Source of the DNA: JBBDIO01 sp040880365
GTDB lineage: Bacteria; Chloroflexota; Anaerolineae; Caldilineales; Caldilineaceae
Length of the DNA: 12,356 bases
NCBI GenBank assembly: GCA_040880365.1
Contig: JBBDIO010000264.1
Location: forward strand, 1-12,356
Direction of reading: 5' to 3'
Shown here: positions 6,268 to 12,356 of the stretch, one piece after another
Position numbering within the stretch: the first letter of the stretch is position 1
How the letters are laid out: every line of letters starts with the position of its first letter
Notes under the pieces: generated by a model
The model's input: only the letters and a program-made list of their open reading frames with translations
Told to the model about the DNA's origin: nothing
The model's database searches: none
Position numbers and translations under genes: made by a program

Positions 6268-6312
6268 CACAGTGTTTATGTGCACAGTATTTCTGCACAC
6301 AGTGTCTATGCG
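6268..6312. repeat. Three imperfect 15-bp tandem units after permease 2
   Basis: The units are CACAGTGTTTATGTG (6268-6282), CACAGTATTTCTGCA (6283-6297) and CACAGTGTCTATGCG (6298-6312). The first and third match at 13 of 15 positions, and the first and second at 11 of 15. The last unit overlaps the TAG stop of permease 2 (6306-6308). The array occupies the gap between permease 2 and the YdjM-like gene. Confidence 0.8.
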
Positions 6313-7256
6313 CCCCGGGCTTCGCGCACATAGGGGCGACCCAGGGCGGCGGGGGCGCCTGCACGCCGCCGCATGGCCGCACGCGAGCCTAGAATCAGCA
6401 CGATAATCGTAAAGAGATAGGGTAACATATTCGTAAAGTAGCCCAAAGCCGGATAGCTCAGGAAAAGCGGTAATGTTTGCAGATCCAGCGGCAGCCGCCG
6501 GATCGCGCCGAAGAGATAGGAGCCTAGCGCGGCGCGCAGCGGATTCCAGCCGGCAAAGATGACCAGACCCACCGCAATCCAGCCTTGCCCCGAAGTCATG
6601 CCTTCGACCCACAGGGGGGTGATGGCAAGGCTGAGCGCGCCGCCGCCAATGCCTGCCATGACGCCGCCCAGCACCACATAGAGATAGCGCAGGGCAAAGA
6701 CGTTAACGCCCTGCACATCGGCCGCGGCAGGATATTCGCCGATCGCGCGCAGCTCCAGACCGGGGCGGGTGCGGTTGATGTAGTACCAGGCCAGCGGCGC
6801 GAGCAAAAAGCCCAGATAGACGATGACATTGTGATCGAAGAGAATCGGGCCAACTATGGGCAGATCGCTGAGGAAGGGGATGGGGAAGGCGGGCAGCCGC
6901 GGCGCCTGGCGCACTTCGACCAGGGGCGCGCCCAGAACCGCGCTGAGACCCGTGCCCACAAAGGTCAACGCCAGCCCGCTGACTACCTGATCGGCGCGTA
7001 GCGTGATCGTCACCCAGGCATGGAGCAACGCTAATAGGCCGCCCACACCAGCCGCGGCCAGTAGCCCCAGCCACGGGTTGCCCGTCAACCAGGCCAGCCC
7101 AAAGGCGGTCATCGCGCCCAGGAGCATCATGCCTTCCACGCCCAGATTGAGAACACCGGCGCGCTCGGCAAAAATTTCGCCGATGGCAGCAAACAGAATG
7201 GCGGTGCCGGTGCGGATGCCCGCGGCCAACAGGGTAATGAGTAACGCTAGTTCCAT
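6306..7256 (-). CDS. ABC transporter permease 2, BMP-associated (BPD_transp_2 family)
   Basis: This 316-residue integral membrane subunit is the second permease of the BMP-type importer. The family signature GEIFAERAGVLNLGVEGMMLL is at about 26-46, followed by alternating hydrophobic helices. GQGWIAVGLVIFAGWNPLRAALGSYLF in the C-terminal half is also typical of this family. The length fits the usual 300-320. The ATG at 7256 has GAGGA (7264-7268) 7 bases upstream. The open frame extends to a TTG at 7373, but that part translates a 12-bp tandem repeat and overlaps permease 1. It lies 104 bases after permease 1. The partner ATPase and binding protein are upstream in the same direction, so they should form one complex. 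The tail (RRRAGAPAALGRPYVREARGA) is basic and cytosolic. Confidence 0.93.
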   Translation of the reverse strand: MELALLITLLAAGIRTGTAILFAAIGEIFAERAGVLNLGVEGMMLLGAMTAFGLAWLTGNPWLGLLAAAGVGGLLALLHAWVTITLRADQVVSGLALTFVGTGLSAVLGAPLVEVRQAPRLPAFPIPFLSDLPIVGPILFDHNVIVYLGFLLAPLAWYYINRTRPGLELRAIGEYPAAADVQGVNVFALRYLYVVLGGVMAGIGGGALSLAITPLWVEGMTSGQGWIAVGLVIFAGWNPLRAALGSYLFGAIRRLPLDLQTLPLFLSYPALGYFTNMLPYLFTIIVLILGSRAAMRRRAGAPAALGRPYVREARGA

Positions 7257-7266
7257 GCTGTTTTCC

Positions 7267-7290
7267 TCGCCAGCTCTCTCGCCAGCTCTC
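7267..7290. repeat. 12-bp tandem duplication between the two permease genes
   Basis: TCGCCAGCTCTC occurs at 7267-7278 and 7279-7290, followed by a partial third copy (TCGCC). It immediately precedes permease 2, and its edge supplies part of the GAGGA ribosome binding site on the minus strand. Confidence 0.85.
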
Positions 7291-7360
7291 TCGCCGATCT
7301 TTGCAATGCGCGTGGGCGCAAGCTTGCCCCAGGTCGCAGCGATGTATCTTCTGCGTGCAT

Positions 7361-8596
7361 CTAGCGCACCCAACGCACCCGATACTGCAGCAGCATTTCG
7401 CCGCCTACCACCACAAACAGAATCACGCCTTGCAACAATTGAGCAATACCCGCCGGTTGAATGGCATCGCCACCCACCAGCAGCGCCGCAAAGATATAGG
7501 CGACCGGAATAATAGCGAGGGGGTTGAGCTTGGCCAGCCAGGCCACAATGATCGCGGTGAAGCCATAGCCCGGTGAAAAGCGTTCTTGCAGCCGATGTAC
7601 GACGCCCGACACTTCGCTCATGCCCGCCAGCCCGGCCAGCCCGCCGCTAATCGCCATGACCAGAATGATGTTGCGTGTCACGTTGATACCCGCATAGCGG
7701 GCCGCGCGTGGATTGTCGCCCGTCACGCTCACTTCAAAGCCCCAGCGCGTGCGCCGCAGCAACAGCCACAGCACTATCGCCAGCCCAATGCCGATGAAGA
7801 TGCCAAAGTGGGCAGTTAGTCCGCGAAACATGGGGATTTCTGCGCCAAAATCGGTGAGGCGGGGCAGCCACGCTGTGCGCGGATATTGGGCGGTGAGACC
7901 GAATCCGCGTTCGCTCCACGGGCCATAGACAAAATAGTTGTTCCAGAAGATCGCGATATAGTTGAGCATGAGCGTGGTGATAATTTCGTTGACATTCAGC
8001 CTGGCGCGCAGAATACCGGGGATCAAAGCCCAGAGCGCGCCGCCCGCAAAACCGGCCAATGCCATCGCGGTGAGCATGAGGGGCATGGGCGTGGTGGGCG
8101 GCAGCCAAAAGAGGGCGACTCCCGTTGCCAGATACGCGCCAAAGAGCAATTGACCCTCGGCGCCGATATTCCACAGGCGCATGCGAAAGGCCAGCCCCAC
8201 TCCCAAACCGGCCAGGATCAGCGGTGTGGCTTTCACAGTGGTATCGGACCAGCCAAAGGCCGAGCCAAATGCGATGCCAAACATGCGGCGATAGACCAGC
8301 CACGGGTTGGCGCCCACCCAACTGAGCAGCAGCGCGCCCGCCAACAGCGCCAGCAGCAGCAACAGGATCGGCGAAACCCAATTCAGCCACGCCGGTTGCG
8401 TGGTGACCCGTTCGAGGCGGATGCGCCCCCAGGGCCGTGCGGCTGGCGGCCCCGGTGCNNNNNNNNNNNNNNNNNNNNNNNNNNNNNNNNNNNNNNNNNN
8501 NNNNNNNNNNNNNNNNNNNNNNNNNNNNNNNNNNNNNNNNNNNNNNNNNNNNNNNNNNGCTGGCGGCCCCGGTGCAGGTGTGGGCGGCGTGGTCAT
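7361..8596 (-). CDS. ABC transporter permease 1, BMP-associated (interrupted by assembly gap)
   Basis: This is the first membrane subunit of the BMP-type importer (BPD_transp_2 family). The signature RMRLWNIGAEGQLLFGAYLATG, then IPGILRARLNVNEIITTLMLNYIA, closely follows the YufP/BmpB-type permeases. About ten hydrophobic segments are visible, and the C terminus ends GGEMLLQYRVRWVR. The ATG at 8596 overlaps the ATPase stop as ATGA and has GAGGAG 8 bases upstream. A 100-base N-run (8459-8558) falls within the N-terminal Pro/Ala leader. The same 17 bases flank it in the same frame, so joining the flanks gives an intact protein of about 372 residues with leader MTTPPTPAPGPPAARPWGR. With the gap kept, the length is unknown. 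The membrane part is complete either way. Confidence 0.92.
   Translation of the reverse strand: MTTPPTPAPGPPXXXXXXXXXXXXXXXXXXXXXXXXXXXXXXXXXXAPGPPAARPWGRIRLERVTTQPAWLNWVSPILLLLLALLAGALLLSWVGANPWLVYRRMFGIAFGSAFGWSDTTVKATPLILAGLGVGLAFRMRLWNIGAEGQLLFGAYLATGVALFWLPPTTPMPLMLTAMALAGFAGGALWALIPGILRARLNVNEIITTLMLNYIAIFWNNYFVYGPWSERGFGLTAQYPRTAWLPRLTDFGAEIPMFRGLTAHFGIFIGIGLAIVLWLLLRRTRWGFEVSVTGDNPRAARYAGINVTRNIILVMAISGGLAGLAGMSEVSGVVHRLQERFSPGYGFTAIIVAWLAKLNPLAIIPVAYIFAALLVGGDAIQPAGIAQLLQGVILFVVVGGEMLLQYRVRWVR
8442..8575. repeat. 17-bp direct repeat bordering the assembly gap
   Basis: GCTGGCGGCCCCGGTGC is the last sequence before the N-run (8442-8458) and the first after it (8559-8575). This is the pattern expected when two contig ends overlap but were scaffolded rather than merged. 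A real tandem repeat here is the alternative. Confidence 0.85.
8459..8558. other. Assembly gap of 100 N
   Basis: Exactly 100 N, the conventional placeholder for a gap of unknown size. It lies within the N-terminal coding part of permease 1. Confidence 0.97.
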
Positions 8597-10161
8597 GGGG
8601 CGGTCTCCTCGCGCGGCGGCTGGGGTGCGCTAGATGCTGGGGCAGATTCAAGTGCGCTGCCGGCCATCATCAGCCCGATTTCGGCTATCTTTGCCGTATC
8701 GCCCGGCACTTCGCCCACAATGCGCCCTTCGTAGATGACCGCAATGCGGTCGGCAATCGCCAGGATCTCATCCAGGTCTTCGGAGATGAGCAGGATGGCC
8801 GCGCCGTTGTTGCGCTCTTGCACCAGAATTCTGCGCACATTTTCGGTCGCGCCCACATCCAGGCCGCGCGTAGGATTGGCGGCCACGGTGGCGACCGGCT
8901 GCTGGGCGATCTCGCGGGCCAGGATCACCTTTTGCAGATTGCCGCCCGAAAGCAGGCGCACCGGCGTTTCGGTGGAGGGCGTAGCGATGGCAAAGTCGGC
9001 AATGAGCTTGCGCGCCTGTTCGCGCATACGGCGGCGGCTGAACCAGAAGCGACCGCCCAGGCCCGCGTCTCGGAAATTTTTCAATGCCAGATTTTCGGCG
9101 ACGGATAAATTGGGCGCGCTGCCGGTGCCCGCGCGATCTTCGGGCACATAGGCAATGCCCGCTTCGATGATCAGCAGGGGGGGCGAATTGGTCAGCCGTT
9201 TGCCCGTGACCTCCACACTGCCGGCGGTGGCGGCGCGCAGCCCGCAGATGACTTCGGTTAGTTCGCGCTGTCCGTTGCCCGCAACCCCGGCAAGACCGAC
9301 AATTTCACCGGCATGGACCGTCAGCGATAGCCCGCGCAAGGCCTCGATGCCTTTGTCGTCCTGGCTGTGGAGTTCTTTGAGATGCAAGCGGGGCGCGCCG
9401 ATTTGGGCGGGCGGCTTTTCTACCCGAAACAGCACTTCACGGCCCACCATCAGACCTGCCAGCTCCGGCTTGGTGACGCCCGCCGCGTCCAGGCTTTTCA
9501 CAACCTTGCCCTGGCGCAAAACGGTGATGCGGTCGGCAATCGCCAGCACTTCGTCCAGCTTGTGGCTGATGAATATAATGGTCTTGCCGGCGGCGGTCAT
9601 CTCGCGCAGTGTGGCAAAAAGTCCCTCGGCCTCCTGGGGGGTGAGCACGGCGGTCGGCTCATCCAGAATCAGAATCTGCGCGCCGCGGTAGAGCAATTTG
9701 ATAATCTCCACCCGCTGTTGTTCGCCCACCGAAAGCTGCCAGATTTTGGCGCGAGGATTGACGGGCAGACCATATTGCTGCCCAATGCGCTGGACTTCGG
9801 CTTCGATGCGCGCCATGTTGAGGAAATAGCCCTGATCGCGCAGCCCCAGAACCACATTTTCGGCCACGGTTTGCGACCCCACCAACATGAAATGCTGGTG
9901 AACCATGCCGACCCCGGCCTGGATGGCGTCGCCGGGCGAATTGAACTCGCGTGCCGCGCCATTGATGAAAATCTCGCCTGCGTCGGGCCGATATAGCCCA
10001 CACAATACATTCATGAGCGTGGACTTGCCGGCGCCGTTTTCGCCCAGCAGAGCGTGTATCTCACCCTGGCGCGCGGCGAAGGACACATCTTCGTTGGCGA
10101 TGACGCCGGGAAATTGTTTGGTGATGGCGCGCATTTCCAGCGCAAATGGGGCTTGGCTCAT
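8593..10161 (-). CDS. ABC transporter ATP-binding protein, two fused NBDs (sugar/nucleoside type)
   Basis: This 522-residue cytosolic ATPase with two nucleotide-binding domains energises the BMP-type importer. The first domain is canonical: Walker A GENGAGKST (40-48), Q-loop Q89, signature LSVGEQQ (143-149), Walker B ILILDEP (163-169) and switch H200. The second is degenerate in the way usual for this family. Walker A is replaced by GVAGNGQRE (292-300). The signature LSGGNLQ is at 404-410. The Walker B region reads VAANPTRGLD (426-435) with N in place of the catalytic Glu, and E461 occupies the switch-His position. The C-terminal 20 residues are Ala/Pro/Ser-rich. The ATG at 10161 has no strong Shine-Dalgarno sequence. 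It lies 242 bases after the lipoprotein gene and overlaps permease 1 by four bases. The same architecture occurs in ribose- and xylose-type importers, but the adjacent BMP lipoprotein and permease motifs favour the nucleoside/BMP branch. Confidence 0.95.
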   Translation of the reverse strand: MSQAPFALEMRAITKQFPGVIANEDVSFAARQGEIHALLGENGAGKSTLMNVLCGLYRPDAGEIFINGAAREFNSPGDAIQAGVGMVHQHFMLVGSQTVAENVVLGLRDQGYFLNMARIEAEVQRIGQQYGLPVNPRAKIWQLSVGEQQRVEIIKLLYRGAQILILDEPTAVLTPQEAEGLFATLREMTAAGKTIIFISHKLDEVLAIADRITVLRQGKVVKSLDAAGVTKPELAGLMVGREVLFRVEKPPAQIGAPRLHLKELHSQDDKGIEALRGLSLTVHAGEIVGLAGVAGNGQRELTEVICGLRAATAGSVEVTGKRLTNSPPLLIIEAGIAYVPEDRAGTGSAPNLSVAENLALKNFRDAGLGGRFWFSRRRMREQARKLIADFAIATPSTETPVRLLSGGNLQKVILAREIAQQPVATVAANPTRGLDVGATENVRRILVQERNNGAAILLISEDLDEILAIADRIAVIYEGRIVGEVPGDTAKIAEIGLMMAGSALESAPASSAPQPPREETAP

Positions 10162-10184
10162 GGATGGTTCACACTGTAATGAAT

Positions 10185-10206
10185 TGGCGGCGAAATGGCG
10201 GCGAAA
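10185..10206. repeat. 11-bp tandem duplication upstream of the ATPase gene
   Basis: TGGCGGCGAAA occurs at 10185-10195 and 10196-10206, then TGAAA. It lies in the 242-base spacer between the lipoprotein and ATPase genes. Confidence 0.85.
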
Positions 10207-10244
10207 TGAAATGTGCAGCTGCGCTTTGAAACGTGGGCGGGGAA

Positions 10245-10275
10245 GCTGTCGCCTATGATTTCCTGGCGCGACAGC
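10245..10275 (-). other. Intercistronic stem-loop between lipoprotein and ATPase genes
   Basis: GCTGTCGC (10245-10252) pairs with GCGACAGC (10268-10275), a perfect 8-bp stem with a 15-base loop. No T-run follows on the minus strand, so it is not a standard terminator. Stem-loops after binding-protein genes often stabilise the upstream mRNA or limit read-through, which would yield more lipoprotein than ATPase. That role is inferred. Confidence 0.45.
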
Positions 10276-10304
10276 CTGCCCATATACCCTGCTTCACACA
10301 CCCA

Positions 10305-10334
10305 CCGACTATGCCTGGGCCGACTATGCCTGGG
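10305..10334. repeat. Two perfect 15-bp tandem copies in the BMP-ATPase spacer
   Basis: CCGACTATGCCTGGG occurs at 10305-10319 and 10320-10334 without mismatch. It is the second of three short tandem arrays in this one spacer. Confidence 0.9.
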
Positions 10335-10375
10335 GAGACCCGGTCTGGGCTGGCGGGTGGCATATCGGTGAGTGT

Positions 10376-10420
10376 ATGGAATGGCAGTTTATCCAATGCC
10401 GGTTTATGGAATGTCGGCGT
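10376..10420. repeat. Three imperfect 15-bp tandem units at the lipoprotein 3' end
   Basis: The units are ATGGAATGGCAGTTT (10376-10390), ATCCAATGCCGGTTT (10391-10405) and ATGGAATGTCGGCGT (10406-10420). Pairs match at 10-11 of 15 positions. The array spans the TAA stop of the BMP gene (10404-10406), as the array at 6268-6312 spans the stop of permease 2. Confidence 0.7.
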
Positions 10421-11672
10421 CGGGGTTCACACCTTCGGCCAACCATTTCATGCAGATGGTGCAGGGTTCGCGCCCAGTCTGCGCGGCGGTGTCTTCGTTG
10501 ATGCCTTCCAGGTCCGACTGGGTGAGGCTGACACCTTCGGGCACGATGATTTCGCCCTTGTTGTCGAGGATGGGGCCGGCGAAGATGTCGAAGCGGGTTA
10601 CTTCACCGCTCAGCATCTGGTCTAGCAGGGTGCGCACATCGTCAATCACATCTTCGGGCACACCAGGGGCCGGTTCCTGGCCTTCCATGAAGCCCAGCAG
10701 GCCCAGCGCGCCACTGTCGGCGTCGAAGTAGAAATCGTCGCCCACAAATGAGCCGTCCATCATGGATTCAATCAGTTCCACATACTGCGGCCCCCATTCC
10801 CAGTAGGGAGTGGTGAGACAGGCGTCGGGATCCACGTCACAGGCGTTGCGGCTGTCGTAGCCGATGCCATAGACACCCAGTTCGCCGGCAACCTGAATCG
10901 GCCCGGTGGTGTCGGCGCCGGTGATCACAACGCCAGCACCCGCCTGGATCAACGATTCGGCGGATTCACGTTCCAGATTGGGATCAAACCAGGTGAAGAT
11001 CCAGCGGATATCCATCACACAGTCGGGACAGGTGGCGCGCATCCCCATCGCGGTGGCGTTGATGTGGCGGATCACTTCTTCGATGGGGAAGGGGGCAATG
11101 TAGCCTACCCGATAGTTCTCATCGGCGGCCGCGCGTGCGCCGGCAATCATCCCGGTGAGATACTTCATGTCTTCCATAGCCCCAAACAGGTTGCCAAAGT
11201 TGGCGCCGTTGTTCTTATAGCCCGAAACGTGTATGAAATCGACATCGGGAAATTCTTCGGCCACGGTTTCGGTGGGATCCATGTAGCCAAATGAGGTGGT
11301 GAAAATGGCGTCGAACCCTGAACGCGCCAGCCCGCGGATCACACGTTCGGCATCGGCGCCTTCGGGCACACTTTCCAGATAGGCGGTGTGAACCGCATCG
11401 CCCAGAGCTTCTTCCACATAGACGCGGCCTTCGTTGTGGGCATAGGTCCAGCCACCATCACCGATGGGGCCAACATAGACGAATGCCACATTGAACATCC
11501 CTTCCTGGGGTTCGGGAATCTGGACCGCGCCTGCGGCTTCCGCGGATTCGGCGGCGGGGGCATCGGTAGAAGCCGGGTCGGTGGAAGGTGTGTCAGTGGC
11601 GGGTGCGACACATGCTGCCAGCATGATGGCTGCCAGCACAAGCAATACGAACGGTTTCAACAGTTTGTGCAT
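10404..11672 (-). CDS. BMP family ABC transporter substrate-binding lipoprotein
   Basis: This 422-residue membrane-anchored binding protein captures the ligand outside the cell and delivers it to the two permeases. A signal peptide (1-20) has a basic n-region and ends in the lipobox LAAC, so C21 is the lipidated residue. A Thr/Ser/Pro/Glu linker (22-55) follows. The BMP domain begins with FNVAFVYVGPIGDGGWTYAHNEGR (60-83). Further family blocks are FPDVDFIHVSGYKNNGANFGN and YLTGMIAGARA. The BMP group includes PnrA/Med-type purine nucleoside receptors, but this one reads GDGGWTYAHNEG rather than the DxxFN pattern, so the ligand may differ. The ATG at 11672 has AGGAG (11679-11683) 6 bases upstream, better than the in-frame ATG at 11717. 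Extra cysteine pairs (CPDC, CDVDPDAC, CTIC) may form disulfides. It is first in the importer series, and its promoter was not clearly identified. Confidence 0.95.
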   Translation of the reverse strand: MHKLLKPFVLLVLAAIMLAACVAPATDTPSTDPASTDAPAAESAEAAGAVQIPEPQEGMFNVAFVYVGPIGDGGWTYAHNEGRVYVEEALGDAVHTAYLESVPEGADAERVIRGLARSGFDAIFTTSFGYMDPTETVAEEFPDVDFIHVSGYKNNGANFGNLFGAMEDMKYLTGMIAGARAAADENYRVGYIAPFPIEEVIRHINATAMGMRATCPDCVMDIRWIFTWFDPNLERESAESLIQAGAGVVITGADTTGPIQVAGELGVYGIGYDSRNACDVDPDACLTTPYWEWGPQYVELIESMMDGSFVGDDFYFDADSGALGLLGFMEGQEPAPGVPEDVIDDVRTLLDQMLSGEVTRFDIFAGPILDNKGEIIVPEGVSLTQSDLEGINEDTAAQTGREPCTICMKWLAEGVNPDADIP

Positions 11673-11678
11673 TTGAGT

Positions 11679-11683
11679 CTCCT
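11679..11683 (-). promoter_or_regulatory. Ribosome binding site fixing the lipoprotein start
   Basis: AGGAG on the minus strand, 6 bases before the ATG at 11672. It decides between this start and the upstream in-frame ATG at 11717 and leaves a standard-length signal peptide. Confidence 0.8.
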
Positions 11684-11734
11684 GTTTGCGCATACAGATG
11701 GGCATGGATTGCTGCAATAGGCTTATCTTACAAC

Positions 11735-11767
11735 AACACAGCGTCGGGCAAAACCCGACGCTGTGTT
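11735..11767 (-). terminator. Strong hairpin terminator after the LPxTG gene
   Basis: The perfect 14-bp inverted repeat (AACACAGCGTCGGG at 11735-11748 with CCCGACGCTGTGTT at 11754-11767) has a 5-base loop. On the minus strand it is followed by GTTGTTGTAAG, U-rich but not a pure run. It lies 47 bases after the stop of the surface-protein gene and about 60 bases before the BMP start, so it probably insulates the importer. The importer promoter must lie within or just after it. TAAGAT on the minus strand (11725-11730) is a weak -10 candidate without a good -35. Confidence 0.75.
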
Positions 11768-11813
11768 TACTGAACCATTGAGTTGGGGCAGGCCGTTTGA
11801 TTCAGGCCCGGCA

Positions 11814-12356
11814 TCAAACCAGGTGGCGGCGTTTGCGCAGGGTGACGGCTGCCAACCCCAGGAGGAACAATGCGGCCACGGAAATGGCGAGCGGTGCGCC
11901 GGTCATGCCGCCGCCGGTGGCAGGCAGCGAAGTGGGGGCCATCATCTCCTCGTCATCTTCCCCTTCTTCTTCAGCGGCAGGTGTTGCAGTGGGTTCCGCC
12001 ATTTCGGCTTCAGCTTCCGCAACGGGTGTAGGTGTCATTTCCGGCACGGCGGCAGCAGGGGCCGATACGGTGAAGGCGGTCATGACGATGTCATCGTCGA
12101 TACGCGCCGGCACGTCGGCACCGGGGAATTCGTAGACCCCGGCTTCGCCCGCGTCTACATGCAACATGGCCCACAGCACAGTTTCACCGCTGATTGCTTC
12201 ATCCAGGAACACGACCACGTTCTGGGTATCGCCGGTGGGCACTGCGGTTTGCCCAATGACCGCGCCGGGGCGTCCGTCCTGATCCAGATGGACCACCAAC
12301 CAGCCCGATTCGGTGGCGTTCACCGCGTCGATGGTGACCATCGTGCGGACACGATC
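11814..12356 (-). CDS. DUF7282-like surface protein with LPxTG sorting signal (5' partial)
   Basis: The frame stays open to the window edge, and the domain begins immediately there (RTMVTIDAVNATESGWLVVHLD), so the true start with its signal peptide is outside; the ATG at 12341 is probably internal. The visible 180 residues hold one beta-rich domain (GWLVVHLDQDGRPGAVIGQ, VLWAMLHVDAG, GVYEFPGADVPA) resembling DUF7282, a domain of unknown function found in exported proteins. A Pro/Ala/Thr/Glu-rich acidic spacer follows, then LPATGG, a hydrophobic helix (about APLAISVAALFLLGLAAVTL) and the basic tail RKRRH. This is a classic sortase cell-wall anchor. No sortase lies in the window. The gene ends before a strong hairpin and is probably transcribed separately from the importer. 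Confidence 0.82.
   Translation of the reverse strand, partial: DRVRTMVTIDAVNATESGWLVVHLDQDGRPGAVIGQTAVPTGDTQNVVVFLDEAISGETVLWAMLHVDAGEAGVYEFPGADVPARIDDDIVMTAFTVSAPAAAVPEMTPTPVAEAEAEMAEPTATPAAEEEGEDDEEMMAPTSLPATGGGMTGAPLAISVAALFLLGLAAVTLRKRRHLV

Noticed and set aside
6209..6382. N-terminal extension of the YdjM-like protein
   Set aside because: The extension translates the 15-bp repeats and the permease 2 3' end (Cys/His-rich HRHCVQKYCAHKHCA). The family match begins at the TTG start.
10162..10403. Riboswitch or small RNA in the BMP-ATPase spacer
   Set aside because: Only one 8-bp stem and tandem duplications are visible. No known riboswitch core was recognised, and an internal operon position makes one less likely.
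11795..11819. 7-bp inverted repeat (GTTTGAT/ATCAAAC) at the LPxTG stop
   Set aside because: It is short, with an 11-base loop and no T-run. The 14-bp hairpin downstream is the better terminator.
1..12356. CRISPR array, transposase or insertion sequence, tRNA or rRNA
   Set aside because: The repeats are 11-15 bp tandem units without spacers, no transposase or integrase motif is found in any frame, and no cloverleaf or rRNA stretch was recognised.

Overview
The window is GC-rich bacterial chromosome. It carries a BMP-family ABC importer, a lipoprotein with a canonical lipobox, a DUF7282-like surface protein with an LPxTG anchor, a mycoredoxin-like protein and envelope-polysaccharide genes. Together these suggest a Chloroflexota (Anaerolineae/Caldilineae-like) genome. 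That assignment is inferred from gene content, not proven. The exactly 100-base run of N indicates a draft scaffold, perhaps a metagenome bin.

Layout, left to right. A short mycoredoxin/glutaredoxin-like gene (59-316, +) converges on a two-gene minus-strand unit, and a strong UUCG hairpin terminator lies between them. That unit is a GT4 glycosyltransferase (1121-2527) coupled by an ATGA overlap to an AlkA-type DNA glycosylase (435-1124). Upstream lies a 384-base stretch without a confident gene (2528-2911). It holds two sigma70-like minus-strand promoters, a cluster of TGTATGAC operator-like half-sites and a possible 52-residue leader ORF. A class II Fic protein (2912-3997) follows. It is AT-richer than its neighbours, with AT-rich flanks, and looks like a cargo insertion between envelope genes.

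Next comes a long minus-strand series, transcribed right to left from 11672. It runs BMP lipoprotein (10404-11672), double-NBD ATPase (8593-10161), permease 1 (7361-8596, interrupted by the gap), permease 2 (6306-7256), a YdjM-like membrane protein (5672-6208) and a Wzx/MVF-type flippase (4138-5655). The first four make a complete BMP-type importer, probably for nucleosides or similar small solutes. The ligand cannot be read from sequence. The right edge holds the 3' part of a cell-wall-anchored protein ending in LPATG, a membrane helix and a basic tail, closed by a strong hairpin.

I see no defence island, CRISPR array, transposase or obviously new multi-gene system. The non-routine signals are the operator/promoter cluster at 2787-2875, repeated 11-15-bp tandem duplications at gene boundaries, an 18-bp perfect palindrome inside the YdjM-like gene, and a 17-bp repeat exactly bordering the assembly gap, which suggests that the gap is artificial.
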